Shown here one piece after another: positions 16,421-24,783 of a stretch of 64,000 nucleotides of DNA (position 1 is its first letter; every line of letters begins with the position of its first letter). The DNA comes from JAFGNB01 sp050304135 (GTDB lineage Bacteria > Fibrobacterota > Chitinivibrionia > Chitinivibrionales > Chitinispirillaceae): the NCBI GenBank assembly GCA_050304135.1, contig JBNLDC010000003.1, positions 1-64,000 of the forward strand, read 5' to 3'. The translations under genes and the position numbers were made by a program. The notes beneath the pieces are model-generated. The model made no database searches, was not told the DNA's origin, and was given only the letters and a program-made list of their open reading frames with translations.

Positions 16421-18364
16421 TCAGTCAACCACCTCAAAGTCGGCATCAACCGCGCCGTCTTTGTCTTTGTCCTGTTTGGGTGGTTCCTGCTGTTGCGCAC
16501 CTGCACCAGCGGCACCTTCACTCGGCTGGGGTCCGGCACCCTCCGCACCCGGCTGAGCTCCAGAGGCTTTGTACATCGCTTCGGCCATGCTGTGGGACAC
16601 CTTCATAAGTGCATCCATACTGGCCTTTATCGCTTCGATGTCGTCTCCTTTGGCCTTTTCCTTCAGGTCGCCAAGAGCACTCTCGATAGCTGATTTATCG
16701 CTGTCGGGAATTTTCCCTTCAACGTCCTTGAGGGTCTTTTCCGTCTGGAAAATGGTCTGGTCTGCCTGGTTTTTAACGTCGATCCGTTCGCGTTCGGACT
16801 TATCCTTTTCCGCGTTCGCTTCGGCGTCTTTGACCATTTTCTCGATTTCACTTTCGGAGAGACCGCTGGACGATTCGATACGGATCTGTTGCTGTTTCCC
16901 GGTACCCATATCCTTGGCGCTCACGTTGAGAATACCGTTCGCGTCGATATCAAAGGCTACCTCGATCTGGGGAACGCCGCGCGGTGCTGCGGGGATACCG
17001 ACCAGGTCGAATTTGCCGAGCAGACGGTTATGTGCGGCCATTTCACGTTCACCCTGATAGACCATAATGGTGACCGCTGTCTGGCTGTCGGCGGCGGTGG
17101 AGAATATCTGGCTCTTTTTAGTCGGGATGGTGGTATTACGTTCAATGAGTTTCGTCATCACGCCACCAAGGGTCTCGATACCAAGCGAGAGGGGGGTGAC
17201 ATCGAGCAGCAGCACATCCTTTACACTGGAATCACCACTCAGGATCGCTCCCTGAATTCCGGCACCGACGGCAACCACCTCGTCGGGGTTGACGCTCTTG
17301 TTTGGTACCTTCCCGAAGATCTCTTCAACTTTTTTCTGGACAGCAGGCATACGGGTCGCACCACCAACAAGAATGACTTCGTCGATTTCACGTGCCGAGA
17401 GCTTCGCATCACTGAGCGCTTTCTGACACGGCTCAACGGTGCGCTGAACGAGCTTGTCCGCAAGCTGTTCATACTTCGCACGGGTGATGGTGAGATCAAG
17501 ATGGCGCGGACCGCTCGCATCGGCGGTGATAAACGGCAGGTTGACATTTGCCTGCATTGCCGAGGAAAGCTCTATTTTCGCTTTTTCCGCAGCTTCTTTA
17601 AGCCTCTGGAGTGCCATGCGGTCGTTGCGCAGATCAATACTGTTGCTCACCTTGAATTCTTCGGCAATGTAGTCGATGAGTACCTCATCGAAATCGTCGC
17701 CGCCGAGATGGGTGTCGCCGTTGGTGGACTTCACTTCGAAAACACCGTCACCGATTTCAAGGATTGAGATATCGAAGGTACCTCCACCAAGATCAAAAAC
17801 GGCGATTTTCTCGTTTTTCTTTTTATCCAGACCGTAGGCGAGTGACGCGGCAGTCGGTTCGTTGATAATACGTTTCACGTCGAGACCGGCAATGCGTCCG
17901 GCATCTTTCGTTGCCTGGCGTTGTGCGTCGTTGAAGTAGGCCGGTACGGTAATCACCGCTTCGGTAACCGATTCGCCCAGATAATCTTCCGCAGCTTTTT
18001 TCATGTACTGCAGCGTTATTGCCGAGATTTCCGGCGGGGTGTAATCTTTACCGTCAACGTTTACTTTGACCGGATCTTCCGGTCCGCCGACAACATTATA
18101 GGTTACACGCTTTTCTTCAGACTCCACCTCCTTATGGCGGCGTCCCATGAACCGTTTGATTGAGTAGATAGTGTTTTCAGGATTGGTGATCGCCTGGCGT
18201 TTTGCAATCGCTCCAACAAGTCGTTCGCCGGTTTTCGAAAAACCGACAATTGACGGGGTGGTCCGTCCACCTTCAGAGTTGGCGATGACGACCGGTTTTC
18301 CACCTTCCATCACGGCAACGCATGAGTTGGTGGTGCCCAGATCGATTCCGATAATTTTTCCCAT
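16421..18364 (-). CDS. dnaK: Molecular chaperone DnaK (Hsp70)
   Basis: A 647-residue Hsp70 chaperone that refolds and disaggregates proteins in the cytosol with DnaJ and GrpE, and passes aggregates to ClpB. The nucleotide-binding domain is complete: IGIDLGTTNSCVAV at the start, YFNDAQRQATKDAG, INEPTAASLAYG, VFDLGGGTFDISI and VGGATRMPAVQ. The substrate-binding domain follows, with DVTPLSLGIETLGGVMT, and the lid ends in a Gly/Gln/Pro linker and VDADFEVVD. The start ATG has AAGGAG seven bases upstream. No dnaJ or grpE lies next to it. The 3' end is partly duplicated 6.2 kb away. A candidate -24/-12 promoter precedes it; no CIRCE (HrcA) operator is seen. Confidence 0.97.
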   Translation of the reverse strand: MGKIIGIDLGTTNSCVAVMEGGKPVVIANSEGGRTTPSIVGFSKTGERLVGAIAKRQAITNPENTIYSIKRFMGRRHKEVESEEKRVTYNVVGGPEDPVKVNVDGKDYTPPEISAITLQYMKKAAEDYLGESVTEAVITVPAYFNDAQRQATKDAGRIAGLDVKRIINEPTAASLAYGLDKKKNEKIAVFDLGGGTFDISILEIGDGVFEVKSTNGDTHLGGDDFDEVLIDYIAEEFKVSNSIDLRNDRMALQRLKEAAEKAKIELSSAMQANVNLPFITADASGPRHLDLTITRAKYEQLADKLVQRTVEPCQKALSDAKLSAREIDEVILVGGATRMPAVQKKVEEIFGKVPNKSVNPDEVVAVGAGIQGAILSGDSSVKDVLLLDVTPLSLGIETLGGVMTKLIERNTTIPTKKSQIFSTAADSQTAVTIMVYQGEREMAAHNRLLGKFDLVGIPAAPRGVPQIEVAFDIDANGILNVSAKDMGTGKQQQIRIESSSGLSESEIEKMVKDAEANAEKDKSERERIDVKNQADQTIFQTEKTLKDVEGKIPDSDKSAIESALGDLKEKAKGDDIEAIKASMDALMKVSHSMAEAMYKASGAQPGAEGAGPQPSEGAAGAGAQQQEPPKQDKDKDGAVDADFEVVD

Positions 18365-18418
18365 AAAAATGCTCCTTGCAGGTAGTTGAATTTACAGTTT
18401 CAGGAACTGTCAACTATT

Positions 18419-18433
18419 GCGAATTCCATGCCA
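18419..18433 (-). promoter_or_regulatory. Candidate sigma-54 (-24/-12) promoter of dnaK
   Basis: Read on the minus strand, TGGCATG-GAAT-TCGC matches the -24/-12 layout (TGGCACG-N4-TTGC) with the required GG and GC ten bases apart and two mismatches. It would start transcription about 40 bases before the dnaK ATG. A similar and better match precedes clpB. No activator site was identified. Confidence 0.4.
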
Positions 18434-18523
18434 AGGTGTAATTGCACCATGCGCGCGGTAAACGGCAACTACCGTTCAGGAAGTATTCTATAATGAAGCG
18501 AAGCGTGTTCTATATTGAAACAA

Positions 18524-19588
18524 TCAGACGTTGAACCGGATGCTCAGAATGTCACCGTCGGTCACAATGTACTCTTTCCCGACAAGCCGGAATCGACCCT
18601 GTTCCTTGATTGCTTTCTCGGATCCGAGCTCCATGAGATCATCGTACGAAAAGCATTCCGCCGCAATGAATCCCCGTGCAAGATCTGAGTGAATGGTCCC
18701 GGCGGCAACAACAGCGGTTGCACCCTGGGTGATGTTCCAGGCGCGAACTTCGTCGGTACCTACCGTGAAAAAACTGATATACCCCAGGATCTCGTAGGCG
18801 AGAGTGGAAAGTCGGGAGCGGGCTGATTCGGTGATGTTCATGTCGTCCATGAACATCTGTGCTTCATCGGCATCGAGTCGGGAGAGCTCCATTTCAAAGT
18901 TACCGGCGAATTCCACGGTACGGTGTAGTTTCTCAATTGATTCGATAACCGCGTTGTTTTTTTCGTAACGGTCTTCGTCGGTATTGACTATTACGAGCGC
19001 CGGTTTGAGGGTGAAGAGCTGGAACCCCCTGACGATCTGCAGATCGGCCTGAGAGAACTCCATATTACGAAGCGACGGATTGTTGTTGAGGTGTTCGATG
19101 CATCGGGTCACGAGTTGCTCTTCCGCGATGGTCAGATCGGTCTTCTTTCCTTTCCTGTGTGATTCCTGAATACGTTCCAGGCGTTTTTCAAGAAGAATCA
19201 TGTCGGAAAGAAACAGCTCCTCTTCAATAGCTTTCAGATCGTTCTCGATGGTCGGTTCGCCTTCGAGGTCGCTGTCGAATCCCCGGAGAACGAAGGCAAG
19301 AGCATCGACGTTTCGAATTATCCGCATGAGGTCTCCGCTGAATGATTCCTGACGGAGGGCATCACCGGCAATACCTGCCACATCAACAATTTCAATGGTG
19401 GCGTAGGTGGTCTTTTTAGGAGAGTAGAGTTTGCTGAGCTTGTCGATACGCGGATCAAGAACCTTGACGATGGATATGTTCGGTTCAACCTTGTGCATAA
19501 AGGTGTTTACCGGAATGTCGGAACCGGTCAGAGCATTGAAGAGTGTTGTTTTTCCTGATTTCGGGAGACCGAACAGACCGATTTTCAT
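18524..19588 (-). CDS. ychF: Obg-like ATPase YchF/OLA1 family
   Basis: A 354-residue P-loop ATPase of the YchF branch of the Obg family, which binds ribosomes and prefers ATP to GTP. Residues 1-270 are the G domain with a long helical insertion. The P-loop is GLPKSGKT (7-14), differing from the usual GLPNVGKS; the switch region contains IEIVDVAGIAG, and the base-recognition site reads VIVNTDED instead of NKxD. The last 90 residues are the TGS/DUF933 domain: RAWNITQGATAVVAAGTIHSDLARGFIAAE and the closing YIVTDGDILSIRFNV. The length is slightly short for the family, and the unusual P-loop marks it as a divergent member. It is transcribed towards dnaK, about 160 bases upstream of it. Confidence 0.9.
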   Translation of the reverse strand: MKIGLFGLPKSGKTTLFNALTGSDIPVNTFMHKVEPNISIVKVLDPRIDKLSKLYSPKKTTYATIEIVDVAGIAGDALRQESFSGDLMRIIRNVDALAFVLRGFDSDLEGEPTIENDLKAIEEELFLSDMILLEKRLERIQESHRKGKKTDLTIAEEQLVTRCIEHLNNNPSLRNMEFSQADLQIVRGFQLFTLKPALVIVNTDEDRYEKNNAVIESIEKLHRTVEFAGNFEMELSRLDADEAQMFMDDMNITESARSRLSTLAYEILGYISFFTVGTDEVRAWNITQGATAVVAAGTIHSDLARGFIAAECFSYDDLMELGSEKAIKEQGRFRLVGKEYIVTDGDILSIRFNV

Positions 19589-19726
19589 AGCGACGATAAC
19601 TTTCCCTGAGAGTGATTAATCAAACGTGGCAATTGGTATGACCGATGGTGTTAAATACGATACGGCAGCTGAAAACAGCCGCCGCAGTGTAGAAAAATCC
19701 GGTTACGGGAGACAGGTACCTGTCGA

Positions 19727-21244
19727 TCACGCCTTCTCGACGGCTGGGAGCTTGAGCTTGATGTCAATGAGTTCCGGGCGTCTGAAGTGGATGATCGAAA
19801 TGATGCCGACAAACAGAAATCCCGAAGCGTAGAGCATAAGAAAGGGACTCACCAGAAAGTTGGTGAAGCCGAGAAACATCTGGAAGCTTGTCAGGCAGTA
19901 AAAACCGAGGAGCAGCTCAATAATGCAGGTAATGTCTTTAATCGGCCGGTATGCATGTTTTCCTCTGTTCTCGCCCTTTTTAGGGGTACGATGAAAGGGA
20001 GACTGCAGGTTGAGGAGTGCCTCAAGTACTGCTTTACCGTTGTTGACGGCTAGTCCGGTACCAATGAGCATCATTGCCGGGATGAGCAACAGTTGTTTGA
20101 ATATCTTATTCCCGATATAATGCTGCGAGATCATGTACATGGTTGACGGACCGCTGGTGGCGAGTACCATGCCGAACACGACCAGACCGAACCAGAACGG
20201 CGGAAGGAAGACTTTTACATAATAGAGCACCGGCATGGTCAGCAGTGCTATCAGAAGCATCAGCGGATGAACCATGTAATGTGTCAGGTGGAGAATCGCC
20301 TGTACCATTTTGAAGAGCGGTACTTTTTTCTTCCTGAGCAGCGGTATGATTTTGATGGCGGTCTGAATGGATCCTTTTGCCCAGCGGAACTGCTGATTTT
20401 TAAATGCATTGATGTCTTCGGGAATTTCGGCTGGGACTTCGAGATCCGGAACGTATTCGGTTTCCCATTCCGCGAGCTGCATGCGGTAGGAAAGATCCAT
20501 GTCTTCGGTAAGCGTATCGTGCTGCCAGCCGCCCGAGGTTTCAATGGCGGTACGACGGAAGACTCCGGCGGTACCGTTGAAATTCATGAAAAGACCGTTC
20601 CAGCTGCGGGCTGCCTGTTCGATCATAAAATGACCGTCGATGCCCATTGCCTGACCACGGGTGATAAGCGAAGCTTTTTTATTGAGGTGCGTCCATCGCC
20701 CCTGAACCAGCCCGAGTTTCGGCCGGTCGATGAAAAAAGCGATTGATTTCTTGAGAAATTCCACCGGGGGAACAAAATCCGCATCAAAAATAGCGACGAA
20801 TTCGGCATCGGTGTAATCGAGTCCGTTCTGGAGGGCTCCGGCTTTGAAACCTGTCCGGTCGGTGCGACGGATAACCGAGATGTTGCACCCCTGCTCTTTG
20901 AGCTCCTGTACGGTGGCATCGACATAACCGACCGTTTCGTCGGTGCTGTCGTCGAGTACCTGAATCTCGTGACGGGAGATCGGGTAATCCATTGCGGCTA
21001 CCGCACGGATTACTCTTGACGCCACCGACTTTTCATTATACATTGGAAGCTGGGTGACAACTTTGGGATACCTGTTCTCGTCGGTGATTTCATTGAAGTA
21101 CCCCATGCGGATATGCTGAGCAGCAATCTTCCCTTTTCTTTTCCGCAGGAAAAGGTAGGTGAGAATGTAGCACTGGACTCCGTATGCAAGGAGGACTAGA
21201 GAACAGAGAACGTAGAGTGAGACGACGATAATTAAAGCGATCAT
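19727..21244 (-). CDS. Membrane GT2 glycosyltransferase, cellulose-synthase-like
   Basis: A 505-residue integral membrane processive glycosyltransferase. An N-terminal membrane helix (1-32) precedes the cytosolic GT2 domain, with the D,D,D,QxxRW pattern: VLDDSTDE (97-103), FDADF (153-157), TLTEDMDLSYR (244-254) and QQFRWAKG (284-291). Four or more membrane helices follow (about 305-490). The close spacing of motifs and the sequence RTGFKAGAL resemble CslA-type glucomannan synthases and bacterial homologues that make a beta-linked polysaccharide. It has no partner genes beside it (no BcsB-like or c-di-GMP PilZ domain). The polymer made is unknown. Confidence 0.85.
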   Translation of the reverse strand: MIALIIVVSLYVLCSLVLLAYGVQCYILTYLFLRKRKGKIAAQHIRMGYFNEITDENRYPKVVTQLPMYNEKSVASRVIRAVAAMDYPISRHEIQVLDDSTDETVGYVDATVQELKEQGCNISVIRRTDRTGFKAGALQNGLDYTDAEFVAIFDADFVPPVEFLKKSIAFFIDRPKLGLVQGRWTHLNKKASLITRGQAMGIDGHFMIEQAARSWNGLFMNFNGTAGVFRRTAIETSGGWQHDTLTEDMDLSYRMQLAEWETEYVPDLEVPAEIPEDINAFKNQQFRWAKGSIQTAIKIIPLLRKKKVPLFKMVQAILHLTHYMVHPLMLLIALLTMPVLYYVKVFLPPFWFGLVVFGMVLATSGPSTMYMISQHYIGNKIFKQLLLIPAMMLIGTGLAVNNGKAVLEALLNLQSPFHRTPKKGENRGKHAYRPIKDITCIIELLLGFYCLTSFQMFLGFTNFLVSPFLMLYASGFLFVGIISIIHFRRPELIDIKLKLPAVEKA

Positions 21245-21402
21245 ACCCCTATCAGCCTGCAGAGGTTAAAGATCCCGCACAGAGAATTGCCGGGAAGGAA
21301 AAAAATGCTGGTATAATATACATGATTGCAACTGAAGCGAATCAAAAAAAAACTAACCCTGCCGATACATATTTTGATTCGCAACTTTGGTAATATAACC
21401 CC

Positions 21403-23445
21403 TTACTTTCCTGAATGCCGTGATAAAAATTCACTGATTTCATTTCGTATCTCAGAAAACAGCGTAGCATCACGCAGAATATCGGCAAAAACAAGGTCGT
21501 CCCAACCGGATTGTTTGTAACCACTTACTTCTCCCGGCCCCCGCTGCTGCAGGTCCATCTCCGCAACGGCGAATCCGTCGTGTTCTCTGCTGAATTTTTG
21601 CAGTCGTATTCTGGTTTCCGGCGGGATCGCCGGATCGCTCAGCAGAAAACAGTATGACTTGCGGCTTCCGCGGCCGACTCGTCCCCGCAGTTGATGGAGT
21701 TGAGCCAGCCCGAATCGTTCACTGTTTTCAATAACAATAACGGTGGCATGCTGTGCATCGATTCCCACTTCAAGCACGGTCGTAGCGACAAGAAGCCTTA
21801 TTGTTCCCTGCAGAAATTCGCCAAGAATCCGCTCTTTTTCGGTACTTTCAACTTTCCCGTGCATAAAAGCGGCCGGAACACCGCTAAAGGCACCTTTCGT
21901 CAGTCCGGAGAAGGTGGCGTCGAGACTTCTGAGGCGGCGGGGGGAACCGGATTCCTCTTCCGTTTCCTCCTCATCAATCCTGGGAACAATGTAATAGCAC
22001 TGCTCACCGACATCAAGCCGCTCCTTAATGAACTGCTCCATGTCACCGCGTTTTTCGTCGGGTACCAGGTGTGTGGCAATCGGCAATCGTCCGGGGGGAA
22101 GGGTGTGGAGGGTGATCAGATCAAGATCGCCGTAGAGGGTGGAGGCAAGCGTTTGAGGAATCGGGGTCGCCGAGAGCATCAGAAAATCAGCCTTGTCGTC
22201 TTTGCCGTGGAGCTCCAGACGTTGCCGCGCACCGAATCGGTGTTGTTCATCGATCACCACCATCCCGACGGCATGGAACGCAACCGATGGTTGGAGCAGT
22301 GCGTGAGTCCCCACGATAAAACGTGACGTTCCCGAGGCGATCTGCTGCCGGCGCTGAAGGTGTTGTTTTCCCGATGTGGTGGCTGCCGTGAAGAGATCGG
22401 CATGGTACCCGAGTGGTGCAAGCCAGGCCGAAACGGTATTCCATGTCTGCACGGCAAGAATTTCCGTCGGTGCCATCCAGACCACCTGCAGTCCGGCGTC
22501 AAGTGCCGGCAGTGCCGCTGCAAAGGCGACCACTGTTTTCCCCGAACCGACATCTCCCTGCAGCAGACGGTGCATCCGGTGCGGCGCGGCGCAGTCGGCA
22601 ACAAGGGCATCAATAGCCCCGCGCTGGTCTTCCGTCAAGGTAAACGGCAGTATCTCCAGAAACTGTTTCAGCAGCGTACCCCGGTTGACCGGTCTTCCGG
22701 GCAGCTGAAATTTCTTGCGGCTGAAATGAAGCGTGAGCGCGAGGCGGTAGAGCTCTTCGTACCGCAGCCGTTCACGGTAGCGGTCGAGCTGTGAACAGTC
22801 GGTGGGAAAATGCAGTTCCCGCAGACAGGTTTCAAGCGATGGAAACGAGTGACGCTCGACAAGCACCTCCGGAAGTGACTGCGGATAATGTTTGAGGTTC
22901 TTGAAGAGCCACTGCATGCTTTTCTGCAGATACCGCTGTCCTGCGGTCGCTTCGCGCATCGCACCGCTTAGGCCGTACAGCGGCAGAATCGGCACCGGAG
23001 CACCGGTCGATCCGGCAGGTACCGTTTCGAAGAGAGGGTGTACCATCTGCAAACCTGAAAAACGGGAGACTTTGCCCGTGGCGATAATCCGCTGACCTTT
23101 TTTAAGGGAATGCCGGTAAAACGAGACTCCCTGAAACCAGAGCAGCTCGATGGAACCGCTCTCGTCGGAGAGCTTTGCGCGCAGGCGGGAGCGCCGCCCA
23201 CGTTCAATCCGTACGGTGTCAACTGTTCCGCAAACCGTACGGCTCTCATCGATGTACCGGTGCAGTTCGCCGAGCGGAGTAATATCTGATCGGTCAAGAT
23301 ACCGCTTCGGAAACCGGTAGAGCAGATTGCCAACGGTGGTAATACCGCTCTCCTGCAGCGCGGCAATGCGCTTTGGCCCTGTTCCCGGTAAAACCGAGAC
23401 CGGAGTAAGAAAGTCGAGCATTGCGGCGGTGGTTCGTCCGGTCAT
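21403..23445 (-). CDS. recG: ATP-dependent DNA helicase RecG
   Basis: A 680-residue RecG, which remodels stalled forks and Holliday junctions. The N-terminal wedge/OB domain is seen in LPGTGPKRIAALQESGI and FPKRYLDRSDI. Helicase domain 1 has Walker A GDVGSGKT (about residue 300), TEILAVQ and VVIDEQHRFG (DEQH box). Domain 2 has EKGDMEQFIKERL-type sequence, VATTVLEVGIDAQHATVIVIE and QLHQLRGRVGRGSRKSYC. The closing FADILRD segment is the RecG wedge-contact helix. It matches the family in length. rlmH follows 36 bases upstream in the same direction and may be read together with it. Confidence 0.96.
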   Translation of the reverse strand: MTGRTTAAMLDFLTPVSVLPGTGPKRIAALQESGITTVGNLLYRFPKRYLDRSDITPLGELHRYIDESRTVCGTVDTVRIERGRRSRLRAKLSDESGSIELLWFQGVSFYRHSLKKGQRIIATGKVSRFSGLQMVHPLFETVPAGSTGAPVPILPLYGLSGAMREATAGQRYLQKSMQWLFKNLKHYPQSLPEVLVERHSFPSLETCLRELHFPTDCSQLDRYRERLRYEELYRLALTLHFSRKKFQLPGRPVNRGTLLKQFLEILPFTLTEDQRGAIDALVADCAAPHRMHRLLQGDVGSGKTVVAFAAALPALDAGLQVVWMAPTEILAVQTWNTVSAWLAPLGYHADLFTAATTSGKQHLQRRQQIASGTSRFIVGTHALLQPSVAFHAVGMVVIDEQHRFGARQRLELHGKDDKADFLMLSATPIPQTLASTLYGDLDLITLHTLPPGRLPIATHLVPDEKRGDMEQFIKERLDVGEQCYYIVPRIDEEETEEESGSPRRLRSLDATFSGLTKGAFSGVPAAFMHGKVESTEKERILGEFLQGTIRLLVATTVLEVGIDAQHATVIVIENSERFGLAQLHQLRGRVGRGSRKSYCFLLSDPAIPPETRIRLQKFSREHDGFAVAEMDLQQRGPGEVSGYKQSGWDDLVFADILRDATLFSEIRNEISEFLSRHSGK

Positions 23446-23481
23446 AGCATCTGCCGGAGGGTGTGGATGGGAGGGCGCATG

Positions 23482-23931
23482 TCAGTCCTTGTGATACCGG
23501 CGGTTGTGCAGAATCGAGCAGGCCCGGTAGAGCTGTTCAAGAAGAAGCATCCGGGCAATCTCGTGGGTAAAGGTAAGCGGCGAGAGCGAGAGCAGCTGCG
23601 TTGCCGCCGATTTGACTGCGGGAGAGAGCCCTTCCGGACCGCCGATTATAAAAACAGTTTTTCCGGGAATGGCATCGAGTCGTCCGGCGAGTTTCCGGGA
23701 ACTCAGCAGTGCTCCCTCTTCGGTAAGAGCAAAGGAGTGTCCACGCTCTTTTTCAAGCAGACGGACGATCTGTTCGCCTTCACGTTCTTTTGTGGAGTCT
23801 TTGATCTCCCGTACGGTGATCCGTGCCTCATGCCGGAGGCGGCCGAGGTAGAGATCCGCCAGTGCCGAGAGATGGCGGTCCTTGAGTGATCCGGTACAGA
23901 TCAGTAGCAGTTCGGGAACTGTTATAGCCAT
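23482..23931 (-). CDS. rlmH: 23S rRNA pseudouridine(1915) N3-methyltransferase RlmH
   Basis: A 149-residue SPOUT methyltransferase that modifies 23S rRNA helix 69 on the assembled ribosome. Landmarks are VFIIGGPEGLS (93-103, cofactor loop of the trefoil knot), LSLSPLTFTHEIARMLLLEQLYRA (114-137) and the C-terminal YHK (146-148). The length is normal for the family. It lies 36 bases upstream of recG on the same strand. Confidence 0.95.
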   Translation of the reverse strand: MAITVPELLLICTGSLKDRHLSALADLYLGRLRHEARITVREIKDSTKEREGEQIVRLLEKERGHSFALTEEGALLSSRKLAGRLDAIPGKTVFIIGGPEGLSPAVKSAATQLLSLSPLTFTHEIARMLLLEQLYRACSILHNRRYHKD

Positions 23932-23991
23932 GAGTGTACAGTAAAGGCTGCCCGGCTCCCTGGGAGGTGTGGCTGTGGTCCGGAGTGAAAA

Positions 23992-24462
23992 CTACAGAGA
24001 CTGCTGGTAACTTTTTTTAACATCTTCCAGGATGCATACTGAAAGCCACTGCAGATGCGACGCTTTTGCACTGAGCAGCACCGCGGCGCCCTGATTTTCC
24101 GCAGGACTCATATTGGGCTCACTGAAGGTAGTAAGCAGGTTACGGAACTTGCCGGCATCTTCAATGAATTCATTGAGCGCCCGCCGAAGGTCGTCGTCGA
24201 TGCTGATGGTAGTGTGGTCGATGCTGCTAATAATGTCGATGCATCGGTCGAGGTGTCCCGTGCACTGGGTACGGTTTTCCGCCGACGAGGTCAGGTTATT
24301 CATACAGTCTACAAAGTAGTTGAGCAGATTCTGGAGTTTGAGAAAAAATGAGAGGTCGGGTGTGTTGATAACCACTGCATTAAAGACACCGTTTGCTTTT
24401 CTTGTGGCTGTAGACGTTTTTTTCGCGATGCCGGTCGAACGGGCAGGTGAAGTAGATGACAT
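23992..24462 (-). CDS. Helical cytosolic protein of unknown function
   Basis: A 156-residue protein I do not recognise. The first 25 residues are Ser/Thr/Ala/Lys-rich and probably disordered. The rest is predicted helical with leucine heptads (FFLKLQNLLNYFVDCMNNL and ALNEFIEDAGKFRNLLTTF), as in small helical-bundle proteins such as Hpt or four-helix domains, but no phosphorylatable His motif is evident. It ends in VKKSYQQSL. It lies divergently opposite the Ser/Thr kinase and 60 bases before rlmH. The codon usage looks like that of a real gene; the function cannot be assigned. Confidence 0.6.
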   Translation of the reverse strand: MSSTSPARSTGIAKKTSTATRKANGVFNAVVINTPDLSFFLKLQNLLNYFVDCMNNLTSSAENRTQCTGHLDRCIDIISSIDHTTISIDDDLRRALNEFIEDAGKFRNLLTTFSEPNMSPAENQGAAVLLSAKASHLQWLSVCILEDVKKSYQQSL

Positions 24463-24783
24463 TGGAGGTTCCCCTATTGCGGAAGTTCAAGGGTCCGGTT
24501 GTCAGAATGACTACGGGTGAAATGAAGGAATAGTGCACCCGTATTTCTGATTAAGATAAAACGTGGCACTATGCAAGTCAAACCGTGTGTGAAACGGATA
24601 CGGGAAGAGTTTATGCCGCATCGGTTGCTCGTATAATATATTGAATACGGCTCTGCCGGAAGCGGTATCGCTTCGAAATACGGGTGGCACTACCGGGAGG
24701 CACGGCAGTACATCGAATGCAAGTGGTTGAAAATCCTCAGGTTTTTAACTGATCACCGTTTCTTTAGCAGCTCTGTGGATAGT
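24463..24783. other. Divergent intergenic region with candidate promoter for the Ser/Thr kinase
   Basis: These 321 bases separate two divergent genes. A consensus -10 TATAAT lies at 24632-24637 on the plus strand, with a weak -35-like TTTATG 16 bases before it, pointing at the kinase. No operator, RNA gene or small gene was recognised. Confidence 0.4.

Larger units (their letters stand above)
16215..16656. repeat. Right copy of ~440-bp direct repeat
   Basis: This is the direct-orientation partner of 9972-10407. It includes the orphan beta-helix tail (16215-16291), the terminator and the 3' end of the intact dnaK gene. It carries six extra bases (one Lys-Asp repeat in the DnaK linker) and scattered substitutions relative to the left copy. 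Confidence 0.9.

Noticed and set aside
16889..17767. A 292-codon open frame on the plus strand
   Set aside because: It lies antisense within dnaK, has no family features, and is open only because of the codon pattern of dnaK.
18365..18523. CIRCE operator before dnaK
   Set aside because: No TTAGCACTC-N9-GAGTGCTAA or close variant is present.
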